Notes: a model not told the origin generated them from the letters alone. 64,000 nucleotides of DNA from Sphingomonas sp. UV9 (GCF_004101245.1 NZ_SCIN01000002.1:992001-1056000), one strand, 5' to 3'. Counted from the first letter of the stretch, positions 27,687 to 37,606 are shown. Program-made: numbers and translations.

Positions 27687-27990
27687 AACGTCGACAGAGG
27701 TAGTGCTCAGGTCTTCCGCGTGCACCCTCGGCGTCTCGCTCGCGGCATCTCGGTGTCACACGGGCGGGCGGGGCGCCTCCACCGTCCGGTCTGGCGATAC
27801 GGTTCCCAGCCTCGAAATACGGCTCAAAGCGTCGCGACAGACCTTACCGGCCCTCGAATCACCCGACCCGAAGCACAGCCTGCGTGGAATCCGATCAACC
27901 GGTGCTTGGCGGAGGCGCGGTCGCGCGATATCAGGTCGGTACGCAACAAGTGTATTGCACAACTAAAACAGCTGTGCGACAGGATGGCCC
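27687..27990. other. intergenic stretch before pcm
   Basis: About 300 bases. No gene, repeat or RNA is recognised. The last 60 bases before pcm are AT-richer and are the likely promoter region. Confidence 0.4.
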
Positions 27991-28716
27991 ATGACGACGA
28001 CAACTCTTGATACCGGCACTCTCGGAACCGCAGCGATCAACGGCGGCGCGGTGACCGGCGGACTATCGGCGGCAACGTTCGATACGATGCGCCACGCGAT
28101 GGTCGCGAGCCAGTTGCGCACCAACGCGGTCAACGACCAGCGCGTCGTCGCGGCGATGGCGCGTGTGCCGCGCGAGCAGTTCATGCCCGAGGATGTTCGG
28201 TCGATCGCCTACCGCGACACCGCTATTCCGCTCGGTGGCGGTCGCTACGCCAATTTGCCGATGGCGACGGGGCGGCTGCTGACCGAAGCGTATCTGACTG
28301 CGACCGACCGCGTGCTGCTGATCGGTGCCGCGACCGGCTACACCGCCGCGGTGCTGAGCGAGATCGTCGGGTCGGTCGTCGCCGTCGAAAGCGATCCGGC
28401 ATTGCTGGCGATCGCGCGCACCACGCTCGCCGGCGTCGGCAACGTCGAGCTGGTCGAAGGGCCGATGCAGGACGGTCACGCCGCCGGCGCACCCTATGAC
28501 GTGCTGATCGTCGACGGCGCGGTCGAGTCGGTGCCCGACACCCTTGTCGCGCAGGTTCGTCCCGATGGTCGCGTGACCGCCGGGATCGCCGAGCGCGGAC
28601 TTACCCGGCTGGCGTCAGGCCGCAAGACCGGCGGCGGGTTCGCGCTGGCCGCGTTCGTCGATGTCGAATGCGTCACGCTGCCCGGGTTCGCGACACCCAA
28701 ACCCTTCAAGTTCTGA
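27991..28716 (+). CDS. pcm: protein-L-isoaspartate O-methyltransferase family protein
   Basis: 241 residues. The PCMT fold is shown by VPREQFMPEDVRSIAYRDTA, a SAM loop at VLLIGAATGYTAAVLSEIVG followed by the acidic VVAVESD, and DVLIVDGAVE. The enzyme methylates isoaspartyl residues to start repair of aged proteins. In this alphaproteobacterial branch the gene lies just before tolC, as here (9 bases), and active-site residues are looser than in E. coli Pcm, so the exact activity is less sure. The first 25 residues are a low-complexity Thr/Gly-rich leader. Confidence 0.8.
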   Translation: MTTTTLDTGTLGTAAINGGAVTGGLSAATFDTMRHAMVASQLRTNAVNDQRVVAAMARVPREQFMPEDVRSIAYRDTAIPLGGGRYANLPMATGRLLTEAYLTATDRVLLIGAATGYTAAVLSEIVGSVVAVESDPALLAIARTTLAGVGNVELVEGPMQDGHAAGAPYDVLIVDGAVESVPDTLVAQVRPDGRVTAGIAERGLTRLASGRKTGGGFALAAFVDVECVTLPGFATPKPFKF

Positions 28717-28725
28717 GGCCCTAGT

Positions 28726-30261
28726 ATGCCGCGCACCACTCATATCCGCCGTCTGCTTGTGAGTGTTGCGCTGATCTATAGCGCTGCACCAGTTCAGGCC
28801 GAGACGCTGCGCGAGGCGCTGGTCAAGGCGTACAACACCAACCCGACGCTCACCGGCCAGCGCGCGACGCTGCGGGCGACGGACGAGAACGTCCCGATTG
28901 CCCGCGCGGCGGGGCTGCCATCGGCCAATGCGACGGGCGATTATAGGGAGTTCGTCGTCATCGCGTCGAACGCCTTCCTCGCGCCGCAACGCCAGGGGGT
29001 GGCGGGCGCGAACGTGTCGGTGCCGCTGTATCAGGGCGGGCAGGTCCGCAATTCGGTCGCGGCGGCCAAGACCCGCGTCGAGGGCGGCCGCGCAACGCTG
29101 CGCGGGACCGAGGCCGATCTGTTCACCAACGTCGTCGCCGCGTACATGGACGTGATCCGCGACGAGGCGATCGTCGGGCTCAACACGCAGAATGTCCGCG
29201 TGCTCGACGTCAATCTGCAGGCGAGCCGCGACCGGTTCCAGGTCGGCGACCTGACGCGTACCGACGTCGCGCAGTCCGATGCCCGGCTGGCTCTCGCCCG
29301 CGCGCAGCTCCAGTCGGCCGAGGCACAGCTCATTTCCAGCCGCGAAACCTATATTCGGCTGGTCGGCACCCCCCCGGGCACGCTCGAAACGCCGCCGACG
29401 CTGCCGAATCTGCCCGATAGTCCCGCCTCGGCGGTGACCGTCGCGATCGAGAATAACCCCGTGCTGCTCGCCGCCGCCAAGGAACGCGACGCGACCCGCT
29501 ACGATGTCGGCGTCGCGCGCGCGAGCCGCCTGCCGACGGTCAGCGCGGTCGGAGGCGCGAGCTACACCAATTACCTGAATTCGATCCCGTCGACCGGTGG
29601 CGGCATCGGCGCGGGCAGCACGCCCAATTCGAACAAGGCGGTGCAGGCCGGCCTGTCGCTCACGCTGCCACTGTTCCAGGGCGGCCGCCCCGCCGCACAG
29701 GTGCGCCAGGCCGAGGCGTTGCAGTCGCGCGCGATCGAGAACGTCACCGCCGCCGAGCGCAACGTCATCGCGCAGGCCCGCTCGTCCTATGCCACATGGC
29801 GCTCGTCGGAGCAGGTGATCCAGTCGTCCGAAACCGCGGTCAATGCCAACAAGCTGAGCCTCGAGGGCGTCCGCGCCGAGAACAGCGTCGGCACACGGAC
29901 GATTCTCGACATCCTCAACGCCGAGCAGGAACTGCTCAACAGCCAGGTGACGCTCGTCACCGCGCGCCGCGACGCCTATGTCGCGGGCTTCGCGCTGCTG
30001 GCGGCGATGGGGCAGGCGGAGGCGCGCGATCTGGGGCTCGACGGTGGTGTGCTGTACGATCCGGTGATCAACTATAAGCGCGTCCGCAACAAGATCTGGG
30101 ATTTCGGCGGCGACGGCGCGCCCGTGCCGGTGGCCACGCGGACCGCGCAATCGCCCGCGCAGGATGCGTCGGTGCGGCCGCAACGCGACCCGTTGCTCGA
30201 TACGCCGGTTGACAGGAACCCCGCCTTAACCACAGGTATGGCTGCGCCGAGCCGCCAATAG
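28726..30261 (+). CDS. tolC: TolC-family outer-membrane efflux protein
   Basis: 511 residues with a signal peptide (MPRTTHIRRLLVSVALIYSA ... VQA). Two OEP repeats are visible: TLREALVKAYNTNPTLTGQR with SVPLYQGGQV, and LTLPLFQGGRPAAQVRQAEA; each gives four helices and two strands of the trimer channel. The C-terminal end (about 450-511) is an extra periplasmic tail rich in Pro and Ala. It forms the outer duct for type I secretion and RND or MFS pumps. It follows pcm closely and precedes the PopZ-like gene by a few bases, so the three may be one transcript. Confidence 0.9.
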   Translation: MPRTTHIRRLLVSVALIYSAAPVQAETLREALVKAYNTNPTLTGQRATLRATDENVPIARAAGLPSANATGDYREFVVIASNAFLAPQRQGVAGANVSVPLYQGGQVRNSVAAAKTRVEGGRATLRGTEADLFTNVVAAYMDVIRDEAIVGLNTQNVRVLDVNLQASRDRFQVGDLTRTDVAQSDARLALARAQLQSAEAQLISSRETYIRLVGTPPGTLETPPTLPNLPDSPASAVTVAIENNPVLLAAAKERDATRYDVGVARASRLPTVSAVGGASYTNYLNSIPSTGGGIGAGSTPNSNKAVQAGLSLTLPLFQGGRPAAQVRQAEALQSRAIENVTAAERNVIAQARSSYATWRSSEQVIQSSETAVNANKLSLEGVRAENSVGTRTILDILNAEQELLNSQVTLVTARRDAYVAGFALLAAMGQAEARDLGLDGGVLYDPVINYKRVRNKIWDFGGDGAPVPVATRTAQSPAQDASVRPQRDPLLDTPVDRNPALTTGMAAPSRQ

Positions 30262-30287
30262 GGGTGCGCGCGGCTACGGGGTTTGGG

Positions 30288-30884
30288 ATGGTCCGGATGG
30301 GGGACGTGAACGGCGAGCCGTCGATGGAGGAAATCCTCTCGTCGATCAAACGCATCATCGCCGAAGAGGGCGACACGCCCGGCCGGTCGCGCCGCCCTGT
30401 GCGGACGAGTGCGACGCCGGTCGACCTGAGCCAGCCCGCCTCGACCTATAAAGAACCCGCCTATCGCGATGCCGCGTATCTCGACGACGAGATCGACGAC
30501 GATGAAATTCTCGAATTGAGCGATCCGATACCGATGGTCGACCGTACCCCCCGCACGCCGAAATCCCCGGTGCTGACCTCGGTCGATGCCGCGCCGGAAC
30601 CGCGTCAGGCCGCGCCCAAGCAGCCACAGGGATCGGCGTCGACCGTGGAGCCGACGTCCGAATCGATCGTGTCGCGCGAAACCGCCGCCGCAACGCGCGC
30701 GCCGCTCGAAGCGTTGACGCGGATGATGATCAAACCCGACACCAATAGCGACGGTACGCTCGAGGGCCTGGTCCGCGAGATGTTGCGGCCGATGCTGCGC
30801 GAGTGGATCGATGCGAACCTGCCCAACATGGTCGAGGACATGGTCGCGCGCGAGATCGCCAAGATCATGAACCAGCAGCCGTAA
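30288..30884 (+). CDS. PopZ-like (DUF2497) polar organising protein
   Basis: About 198 residues from the ATG at 30288 (GTG at 30264 and ATG at 30297 are alternatives). The N-terminal helix PSMEEILSSIKRIIAEE and the C-terminal helices LEGLVREMLRPMLREWID and LPNMVEDMVAREIAKIM are those of DUF2497/PopZ. Between them is an acidic, proline-rich, probably disordered region (about 30-135). PopZ forms a matrix at the cell pole that anchors the chromosome origin and cell-cycle kinases such as CckA, whose gene is also in this window (47.4 kb). It sits between tolC and valS. Confidence 0.8.
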   Translation: MVRMGDVNGEPSMEEILSSIKRIIAEEGDTPGRSRRPVRTSATPVDLSQPASTYKEPAYRDAAYLDDEIDDDEILELSDPIPMVDRTPRTPKSPVLTSVDAAPEPRQAAPKQPQGSASTVEPTSESIVSRETAAATRAPLEALTRMMIKPDTNSDGTLEGLVREMLRPMLREWIDANLPNMVEDMVAREIAKIMNQQP

Positions 30885-30952
30885 AGCCCGGCGTTTTTGG
30901 GTAACGCGCGCGAGGCTGGTTTCCTCGCGCGCCGCTCGCTAAGGCATCGGGC

Positions 30953-33739
30953 ATGAGCGAGCTTCCCAAAACCTTCGACCCGGCCTCCATCGAATCGCGC
31001 TGGTACGCGCATTGGGAGGCAAGCGGTGAGTTTCGTCCCGATCGCCCGAACGCCGAGCCCTGGACGATCGTCAACCCGCCGCCCAACGTCACGGGCTCGC
31101 TGCACATCGGCCACGCGCTCGACAACACGCTGCAGGACATCCTCACGCGCCATGCCCGCCTGAAGGGCAAGGACGCGCTCTGGGTGGTCGGCACCGATCA
31201 CGCCGGCATCGCCACGCAGATGGTCGTCGAGCGCCAGATGGGCGCGCTGACCCCGCCGCAGAAGCGTACCGACCTCACGCGCGAGGAGTTCGTCGCGAAG
31301 GTCTGGGCGTGGAAGGAAGAGAGCGGCGGCGAGATCACGCAGCAGCTCCGTCGGCTCGGCTGCTCGATGGACTGGAAGAACGAACGCTTCACGATGGACG
31401 AGGGCTTTTCGAAGGCCGTCCTGAAAGTGTTCGTCGACCTGCACAAGGACGGGCTCCTGTATCGCGATAAGCGGCTGGTAAACTGGGATCCGGGTCTCGG
31501 CACCGCGATCAGCGACCTCGAGGTCGAAACGCGCGAGATCAAGGGCAGCTTCTGGCATCTGCGCTATCCGCTCGAAGACGGATCGGGCTTCATTGAGGTC
31601 GCGACCACGCGGCCCGAGACGATGCTCGCCGACATGGCGGTGGCGGTGAACGCATCGGACGAACGCTACACGCATCTGATCGGCAAGCAGGTGAAGCTGC
31701 CGATCACGGGTCGCCTGATCCCGATCATCGCCGACGACCATGCCGATCCCGAGCTGGGATCGGGTGCGGTGAAAATCACGCCGGGGCATGACTTCAACGA
31801 TTTCGAGGTCGGCAAGCGGGCCGGGATGGCCGCGGGGACGATGCTCAACATGCTCGATGCCAAGGCGCGCGTCGTGCAGGTGTCCGACGGGCTGATCCCC
31901 GACGCGTTCCTCGGCCTCACGACCGCGGACGCGCGCAAGGCGGTCGTCGCGCAGCTGAAGGCCGAGGGCTTCCTGATCGCGCATGTTGACAAGGACGGCG
32001 TCGAGCACGACGCCGAACCGCGCACGATCCAGACGCCGTATGGCGATCGCTCGGGCGTGGTGATCGAGCCGTGGCTGACCGACCAATGGTATGTCGACGC
32101 CAAGACGCTCGCCCAGCCCGCGATCGAGGCGGTGCGCGTCGGCGCGATCGATATCGTGCCGAAGACGTGGGAGAAGACGTTCTTCAACTGGATGGAGAAC
32201 ATCCAGCCCTGGTGCGTGTCGCGCCAGCTGTGGTGGGGGCACCAGATCCCCGCCTGGTTCGGGCCGGATGGCACGCCGTACGTCGCCGAGACGGAGGCCG
32301 AAGCGCAGGCGCTCGCTGGCGCTGGGGTAACGCTGGTTCGTGATCCGGACGTGCTCGACACGTGGTTCTCGTCGGCGCTCTGGCCGTTTGCGACGCTTGG
32401 CTGGGATGGCACCCAACCCCCGTTCGCCCTGAGCGAAGTCGAAGGGCAGGCCACGGGCGATGCCTTTGCGGCCGGTGCTTCGACTTCGCTCAGCACGAAC
32501 GGAAACGGGGGACGTCCTGGATCCCAGCTCGGCGGGCGCTATCCCAACGACGTGCTGATCTCCGGCTTCGACATCCTGTTCTTCTGGAACGCCCGCATGA
32601 TGATGCAGGGGCTGCACTTCATGAAGGACGTGCCGTTCCGCACGCTCTACCTGCACGGCCTCGTCCGCGCGGCGGACGGCGCGAAGATGTCCAAGTCGAA
32701 GGGCAATGTCGTCAACCCGCTCGGGCTGATCGACCAGTATGGCGCCGACGCGCTGCGCTTCTTCATGGCGGCGATGGAGAGCCAGGGCCGCGACATCAAG
32801 ATGGATGAGAAGCGCGTCGAGGGCTATCGCAACTTCGCGACCAAGCTGTGGAACGCGGCCCGCTTCGCGCAGGCCAACGGCATCGTCGCGAGTACCACGC
32901 TGGAGGCGCCCCGCGCGGAGCTCGCGGTCAACAAATGGATCATCGCCGAGACGATCGCGACCGTTCAGCAGGTCGACCTCGCGCTCGCCGACTACCGCTT
33001 CGACGGCGCCGCCAACGCGATCTACCAGTTCGCGTGGAGCCGCTTCTGCGACTGGTATCTCGAACTCATCAAGCCGCAGGTCGTCGACGACGTCCGCGGC
33101 CAGATCGACGACGAATCGAAGGCGGTCGCGGGCTGGGTGCTCGACCAGATCCTGGTCCTGCTCCACCCGTTCATGCCGTTCATCACCGAGGAATTGTGGC
33201 ACGCGATGGGCCCCCGCGAGCACGACCTGATCGTCGCGCAATGGCCGATGGCCGATGCGCGCTCGCTCGATCCCGAGGCGAGCAAGGAGGTCGACTGGCT
33301 GATCCGGCTGGTTCAGGAAATCCGCACCGCGCGTAACGAGCTGAACGTGCCGCCGGGTGCGCGTCTGCCGCTGCACGTCCGTGACGCCAACGCGGCGACC
33401 CTGGCGCGGCTCGAACGCCAGGCCCCCGCGCTGGCGCGGCTTGCGCGCGTCACGCATGCCGAGGGCGAAGCCACCGGCGGCGCGGCGCAGGTCGTGGTCG
33501 ACGAAGCGACCTTCGTCTTGCCGCTAGAGGGCGTGATCGATCTCGACTCAGAACGCGCCCGCCTGACCAAGGCGATCGCGGCAGCGGAGAAGGAGCGCGA
33601 CGCGCTGTCGGGCCGGCTCGGCAATGCGAGCTTCGTCGAACGCGCCAAGCCGGAGGCGGTCGAGAAGGCCAAGGCGGACCACGCCGACAAGGCCGCCGAA
33701 GCCGCGCGGTTGCACGCGGCGCTGGGCCGCCTAGGCTGA
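30953..33739 (+). CDS. valS: valyl-tRNA synthetase with an in-frame repeat-derived insert
   Basis: 928 residues. Class I synthetase that joins valine to tRNA-Val. HIGH is at 51-54 ([14 protein letters not shown]) and KMSKS at about 578-582. The editing domain lies between ([16 protein letters not shown]). The C-terminal anticodon domain and the coiled-coil tRNA arm ([20 protein letters not shown] onward) are complete. The odd point is residues about 490-517 ([20 protein letters not shown] and on), between GWDG and [14 protein letters not shown]: they have no family counterpart and are encoded by an 83-bp palindromic repeat (32420-32502) that keeps the frame open. The gene is otherwise normal and presumably essential, so the insert must be tolerated. 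Confidence 0.93.
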   Translation: MSELPKTFDPASIESRWYAHWEASGEFRPDRPNAEPWTIVNPPPNVTGSLHIGHALDNTLQDILTRHARLKGKDALWVVGTDHAGIATQMVVERQMGALTPPQKRTDLTREEFVAKVWAWKEESGGEITQQLRRLGCSMDWKNERFTMDEGFSKAVLKVFVDLHKDGLLYRDKRLVNWDPGLGTAISDLEVETREIKGSFWHLRYPLEDGSGFIEVATTRPETMLADMAVAVNASDERYTHLIGKQVKLPITGRLIPIIADDHADPELGSGAVKITPGHDFNDFEVGKRAGMAAGTMLNMLDAKARVVQVSDGLIPDAFLGLTTADARKAVVAQLKAEGFLIAHVDKDGVEHDAEPRTIQTPYGDRSGVVIEPWLTDQWYVDAKTLAQPAIEAVRVGAIDIVPKTWEKTFFNWMENIQPWCVSRQLWWGHQIPAWFGPDGTPYVAETEAEAQALAGAGVTLVRDPDVLDTWFSSALWPFATLGWDGTQPPFALSEVEGQATGDAFAAGASTSLSTNGNGGRPGSQLGGRYPNDVLISGFDILFFWNARMMMQGLHFMKDVPFRTLYLHGLVRAADGAKMSKSKGNVVNPLGLIDQYGADALRFFMAAMESQGRDIKMDEKRVEGYRNFATKLWNAARFAQANGIVASTTLEAPRAELAVNKWIIAETIATVQQVDLALADYRFDGAANAIYQFAWSRFCDWYLELIKPQVVDDVRGQIDDESKAVAGWVLDQILVLLHPFMPFITEELWHAMGPREHDLIVAQWPMADARSLDPEASKEVDWLIRLVQEIRTARNELNVPPGARLPLHVRDANAATLARLERQAPALARLARVTHAEGEATGGAAQVVVDEATFVLPLEGVIDLDSERARLTKAIAAAEKERDALSGRLGNASFVERAKPEAVEKAKADHADKAAEAARLHAALGRLG
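32420..32502. repeat. 83-bp palindromic repeat element inside valS
   Basis: Left arm 32420-32444 and right arm 32478-32502 are 25-base inverted repeats with two mismatches (CCGTTCG..CTGAGCGAAGTC and its complement), around a 33-base middle. The arm is the CTTCGACTTCGCTCAG type familiar from intergenic DNA of sphingomonads. It reads through in the valS frame. Confidence 0.9.
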
Positions 33740-33749
33740 TCGCCCTCTG

Positions 33750-33873
33750 ATCCTCCCCCGCCAGGGGGAGGTGGCAGGCGCAGCCTGACGGAGGGGGCGG
33801 TAGGTGATACCCTAGGTTGCGCGTCCTCCCCCTCCGTCGCCTACGGCGCCACCTCCCCCTGGCGGGGGAGGAT
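33750..33873. repeat. 124-bp palindromic intergenic element after valS
   Basis: Arms ATCCTCCCCCGCCAGGGGGA (33750 on) and its complement (to 33873) enclose a middle with a second weaker inverted pair. Each arm also folds on itself (CCCCCGCCAGGGGG). It begins 11 bases after the valS stop and could act as its terminator. Confidence 0.85.
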
Positions 33874-33932
33874 TGCAGGTTTCGATGGTGATGCGGGCAG
33901 GCTGCGCCGGTAGGGTATGTCGCTACTGACTT

Positions 33933-33991
33933 CTTGTTCTCCCGCGAAGGCGGGAGCCCAGTCTGGGTCCCCGCCTTCGCGGGGAAACAAG
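33933..33991. repeat. 59-bp palindromic element, GCGAAGGCGGG family
   Basis: A near-perfect hairpin: CTTGTTCTCCCGCGAAGGCG ... and its complement ending at 33991. The same family occurs at 55126-55184, 58255-58332, 59947-60025 and inside nnr at 52860-52943. Confidence 0.85.
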
Positions 33992-34124
33992 GTGCTCCCG
34001 GTCCGGAGCAGGCGGAGCTAGCGACTTGTTCCCGCGTTCATTCCGCGGCTAGGCATGGAGCTTGAGGGGGCGTCCGCCCGTCTGCCGGTGAATACCGGAC
34101 AATCCGGCCTGACGGAGTGACTGT

Positions 34125-35639
34125 GTGAGCGACCTGCCATCGAACGTCGAGACGCCTGCGGAACTTCGCAAACCTTCCAGCCCCAGCCCCCAAACCCGCC
34201 CCGGCGGCAAACCCGGCCAGCGCGACCTCACCACCGGCCATATCGGCGCGACGCTGCTCGCTTTCGCGCTCCCCACGCTCGGCTCGAACATCCTCCAGTC
34301 GCTCAACGGCTCCATCAACGCGATCTGGGTCGGGCGCTATCTCGGCGAAGGCGCACTCGCCGCGACGTCGAACGCCAACATCATCATGTTCCTCACGTTC
34401 GGCGCAGTGTTCGGGTTCGGCATGGCCGCGACGATACTCGTCGGCCAGAGCTTCGGTCGCCATGACATCGACGGCGCGCGGCGCGCATTCGGGTCCGCAG
34501 TCGGCCTTGTCCTAGCCGGGGCGATCGTCATCGCCGCGCTCGGCTGGGTGTTCGCGCCCGAGATTCTGCATCTGCTCGCCACGCCCGGCGACGCGATGCC
34601 GCTCGCGCTCGCCTATCTGCGCGTGATTTTCCTCGGGCTGCCCGCCTCGATGATGATGGTGCTGCTGATGATGGGCCTGCGCGGCACGGGCGATTCGATG
34701 ACGCCGCTGTGGTTCATGCTGCTCAGTGCAATCCTCGACTCTGGCCTGAACCCGCTGCTGATCGCCGGCATCGGGCCGTTCCCGCAGATGGGGATCGCCG
34801 GCTCGGCGATGGCGACGCTGATCGCCAGCCATGTCTCGCTGCTCGGTCTGGTCATCTATCTCTACCGGCGCGACCTGCCGATCCGGTTGCGCGGCAGCGA
34901 ACTGCGCTACCTGATCCCCGAACGCGCGCTGACCGGCACGATCGTGCGCAAGGGTCTGCCGATGGGCGCGCAGATGCTGGTCATGTCGACCGCCGGCCTC
35001 GCGATGGTCGGGCTCGTCAATCGGCTCGGCGTCGATACCGCGGCGGCCTATGCCGTGTCGCAACAGCTGTGGACGTATATCCAGATGCCCGCGCTCGCGA
35101 TCGGTGCGGCGGTCAGTTCGATGGCGGCGCAGAATATCGGCGCGGGCCGCTGGGACCGGGTCGGCGACATCACGAAATACGGGCTGATCTTCAACGTCGC
35201 GCTGACCGGCGCGATGGTGGCCGTGGTGATCCTGTTCGATCGCCCGGTGATGACGCTGTTCATCGGCGACACCAGCCCCGCGCTGCCGATCGCGCGGCAT
35301 ATCCAGCTGATCGCGAGCTGGAACTTCATCCTGTTCGGCATGACGATGGTATTGTTCTCGACCGTCCGCGCGAACGGCGCGGTGATCGCGCCGCTGCTCG
35401 CGCTGATTATCGCGCTGTATCCGGTGCGGATCGGGTTCGCGCTGCTCGCCAAGCCGTGGCTGGGGGCGGATGCGCTCTGGTGGAGCTTTCCACTCGGATC
35501 GATGGTGACGCTGGCGATCGCGGTTGGGTATTATCGCTACGGCAACTGGCGGAAGGGCGCGCTGGTGGTGCCCGAGGAATGCGAGGAACAGGCGCACGGC
35601 ATGACGGAGCCGGGCGGGCGGTTGCAGCCTACGGGGTAA
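34125..35639 (+). CDS. MATE-family efflux transporter
   Basis: 504 residues from the GTG at 34125. After a 45-residue hydrophilic leader come 12 helices in two MatE halves: TTGHIGATLLAFALPTLGSN, SINAIWVGRYLGEGALAATS, VGQSFGRHDIDGARRAFG in the first and RKGLPMGAQMLVMSTAGLAM, VSSMAAQNIGAGRWDRVGD in the second. MATE proteins export cationic drugs and metabolites in exchange for H+ or Na+. The gene stands alone between repeat-filled spacers. Confidence 0.88.
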   Translation: MSDLPSNVETPAELRKPSSPSPQTRPGGKPGQRDLTTGHIGATLLAFALPTLGSNILQSLNGSINAIWVGRYLGEGALAATSNANIIMFLTFGAVFGFGMAATILVGQSFGRHDIDGARRAFGSAVGLVLAGAIVIAALGWVFAPEILHLLATPGDAMPLALAYLRVIFLGLPASMMMVLLMMGLRGTGDSMTPLWFMLLSAILDSGLNPLLIAGIGPFPQMGIAGSAMATLIASHVSLLGLVIYLYRRDLPIRLRGSELRYLIPERALTGTIVRKGLPMGAQMLVMSTAGLAMVGLVNRLGVDTAAAYAVSQQLWTYIQMPALAIGAAVSSMAAQNIGAGRWDRVGDITKYGLIFNVALTGAMVAVVILFDRPVMTLFIGDTSPALPIARHIQLIASWNFILFGMTMVLFSTVRANGAVIAPLLALIIALYPVRIGFALLAKPWLGADALWWSFPLGSMVTLAIAVGYYRYGNWRKGALVVPEECEEQAHGMTEPGGRLQPTG

Positions 35640-35641
35640 AT

Positions 35642-35748
35642 ACCACCCCGGCGGAGGCCGGCGTCCAGTTGGGGGCCGTCGCTAACGAGGCTCAGCGCGC
35701 CGTTACTGTGACCTTTCCAACTGGACCCCGGCCTCCGCCGGGGAGGTG
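35642..35748. repeat. 107-bp palindromic element, ACCACCCCGGCG family
   Basis: Arms of about 31 bases (start ACCACCCCGGCGGAGGCCGG, 35642; complement ending 35748) around a 45-base middle. A second copy of the family is at 58118-58222. It lies between convergent genes and may end transcription of both. Confidence 0.85.
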
Positions 35749-35781
35749 CAGTTGTGCGTAGGCCGGTTGCGGTCTTCGACT

Positions 35782-36546
35782 CTACCGTAAGCGCTTCACG
35801 AATGACCGACCGCCCTCGCGGCGTTCCATCTGAAAATTCGGGATCGTCTCGATCAGGTCCGCCAACCGGTTGAACCCGTAGTTGCGCGCATCGAAGCTCG
35901 ACCGGTTGCCGGCAAGCTGCCCCAGTTCGGCGACGCTGGCATAGCCCTTCTCGTCGCGCTTCACTGCGTTGTACGCGTCGATCAGCAGCTTGACGACTTC
36001 CTCGTCGATCGGCTGCGTAGTCTTGGGGCGCGTGGGCGGTACGGGGGCGGCGGCTTTCTCGCCAGCAATCGGCGCGGGCGCCGGGACAGGCATCGGCTGC
36101 GAGGATTCATTCAGCGCCCCCACGTCGATGAACCGCGTGCAGGCCTGGCGGAAGCCCTCGGGCGTGCGGCTGGTGCCGAAGCCGTAGACCGGGATGCCGT
36201 CCTGCCGGATGCGCGTCGCCAGCGGCATGAAATCGCTGTCCGACGACATGATCCCGAACCCGTCGATGCGCCCGCGGAACAGAAGGTCCATAGCGTCGAT
36301 CGTCATCTTCATGTCGGTCGCGTTCTTGCCCTTGGTCAGGTCGAACTGCTGCTGCGGCTCGATCCCGTGCTTGATCGACATGTCGCTCCACGCCTTCAGC
36401 GCGGGCTTCGACCAATTGCCATAGACCCGCCGGACGTTGACCGTGCCGAGCTCGGCCAGCACGGTCAGGACGGGGTCGAGCGTGGCGGCGGAGGCGTTGT
36501 CCGCGTCGATGAGAAGGGCGATGTTGCGCGTTGTCGTGTCGATCAT
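35782..36546 (-). CDS. NYN-domain protein with OST-HTH/LOTUS C-terminus
   Basis: 254 residues from the ATG at 36546, chosen because the NYN domain starts right there (NIALLIDADNASAATLDPVL). The PIN-like acidic residues are kept: Asp in LIDADN, DMKMTIDAMDLLF and MSSDSDFMPLA. NYN proteins of the LabA/DUF88 type are predicted or shown RNases. The C-terminal part (about 180-254, EEVVKLLIDAYNAVKRDEKG to FQMERREGG) is an OST-HTH/LOTUS domain, which binds RNA. RNA processing is therefore likely. Eleven bases separate it from the doxX-like gene upstream on the same strand. Confidence 0.82.
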   Translation of the reverse strand: MIDTTTRNIALLIDADNASAATLDPVLTVLAELGTVNVRRVYGNWSKPALKAWSDMSIKHGIEPQQQFDLTKGKNATDMKMTIDAMDLLFRGRIDGFGIMSSDSDFMPLATRIRQDGIPVYGFGTSRTPEGFRQACTRFIDVGALNESSQPMPVPAPAPIAGEKAAAPVPPTRPKTTQPIDEEVVKLLIDAYNAVKRDEKGYASVAELGQLAGNRSSFDARNYGFNRLADLIETIPNFQMERREGGRSFVKRLR

Positions 36547-36556
36547 GCGCGCAGGA

Positions 36557-36937
36557 TTAGCCGCGCCCGCGCCCCGCGTCCACGCTCCACGCACCGCCGC
36601 CCGCTGCGGCAAGGTACAGGAACACGAAGCAGTAGAGCACCGCCGCCTCGCCGCCATTGGCGATCGGGAACGGCCCCTGCGGCGCATGTGCCATGAAATA
36701 GGCGACCGCCGACATGCCCGACAGCACGAACGCCACCGGCCGCGTGAACAGGCCGATGATGAGCAAGCCTCCGCCGACGACTTCGAGGACCCCGGCGACC
36801 GTCAGCACCGGGTTCATCGGCATGGGGAAGGGGGGCAGGCCGAAGAGTTTCGAGATACCGTGGCTGAAAAATACCAGCGCGACGACGATGCGCATGACGC
36901 TCAGCAGGCGGGCGGACCAGATGGCGGGTATCGGCAT
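36557..36937 (-). CDS. DoxX-family membrane protein
   Basis: 126 residues from the ATG at 36937, with GAGG upstream. Four helices with the DoxX pattern: SVMRIVVALVFFSHGISKLF, VLTVAGVLEVVGGGLLIIGL, FTRPVAFVLSGMSAVAYFM, AVLYCFVFLYLAAAGGGAW. DoxX proteins are small membrane redox-linked or unknown-function subunits. It may share a transcript with the NYN gene. Confidence 0.85.
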   Translation of the reverse strand: MPIPAIWSARLLSVMRIVVALVFFSHGISKLFGLPPFPMPMNPVLTVAGVLEVVGGGLLIIGLFTRPVAFVLSGMSAVAYFMAHAPQGPFPIANGGEAAVLYCFVFLYLAAAGGGAWSVDAGRGRG

Positions 36938-37021
36938 GGGCAAATCCTCGGTGTCGTTGCGAGACCGAAATGTCCCACGGCGCCGACGCCCGGTCAATTT
37001 AGGTAAATCGAAACGGATCGT

Positions 37022-37498
37022 TCAGGGATAGCGGATCGCGACGACCTCATATTCGCGCTCGCCCGCAGGCAGGTCAACGCGGCGCACATCGCCGATCGCG
37101 GCCCCGCGAAGGGCGCGCGCGAACGGCGAGTTCCAGCCGATCCGCCCGTTGCTCGCATCGGTCTCGTCATCGCCAACCAGCGTGAGGACGCGCTCGGCAT
37201 CGTCCTCGTCGGCGACCGTCACGCACGCCCCGAACCAGACGCGCGCGCGATCTTCCTGCGCGGCGGGATCGACGACCTTGGCCGCCTTCATCCGCTTCGA
37301 CAGCCAGCCCAGCCGCCGGTCGATCTCGCGCAACCGCTTGCGGCCGTAGATGTAGTCGCCGTTCTCGGACCGATCGCCGTTGCCGGCCGCCCAGGATATC
37401 ACCTCGACGAGGGCAGGGCGTTCGGTCGACAGGAGCTGCTCGTATTCGGTACGGAGCACGGCATAGCCGGCGGGGGTGATATAGTTCGGGCGGTCCAT
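37022..37498 (-). CDS. greB: transcription elongation factor GreB
   Basis: 158 residues. The N-terminal coiled coil carries SWAAGNGDRSENGDYIYGRK with the acidic tip that enters the RNA polymerase secondary channel and helps it cut back stalled transcripts. RLREIDRRLGWLSKRMKAAK is typical of GreB rather than GreA. The C-terminal FKBP-like domain is complete (GRIGWNSPFARALRGAAIGD). The gene stands between doxX and a repeat-filled gap. Confidence 0.88.
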   Translation of the reverse strand: MDRPNYITPAGYAVLRTEYEQLLSTERPALVEVISWAAGNGDRSENGDYIYGRKRLREIDRRLGWLSKRMKAAKVVDPAAQEDRARVWFGACVTVADEDDAERVLTLVGDDETDASNGRIGWNSPFARALRGAAIGDVRRVDLPAGEREYEVVAIRYP

Positions 37499-37522
37499 GA
37501 CGAAGCTATACCGCCGCCATAT

Positions 37523-37606
37523 CCGTCACCCCAGCGAAAGCTGGGGTATCCCGGCTGTCGGTCGCGCTGGAGCCGCGGGAGACCCCAGCTTTCGCTGGGG
37601 CGACGG
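37523..37606. repeat. 84-bp palindromic element, CACCCCAGCGAAAGCTGGGG family
   Basis: Arms CCGTCACCCCAGCGAAAGCT.. (37523 on) and its complement ending at 37606. Each arm is a small hairpin in itself. A relative is at 47201-47297. Confidence 0.85.

Noticed and set aside
30605..33457. 950-codon open frame antisense to valS
   Set aside because: Arg/Asp/Leu-rich shadow of ValS codons; no domain recognised and the sense gene is certain.
33750..33991. CRISPR-like array from clustered palindromes
   Set aside because: The repeats are of different families, have no constant repeat-spacer spacing, and no cas genes are present.
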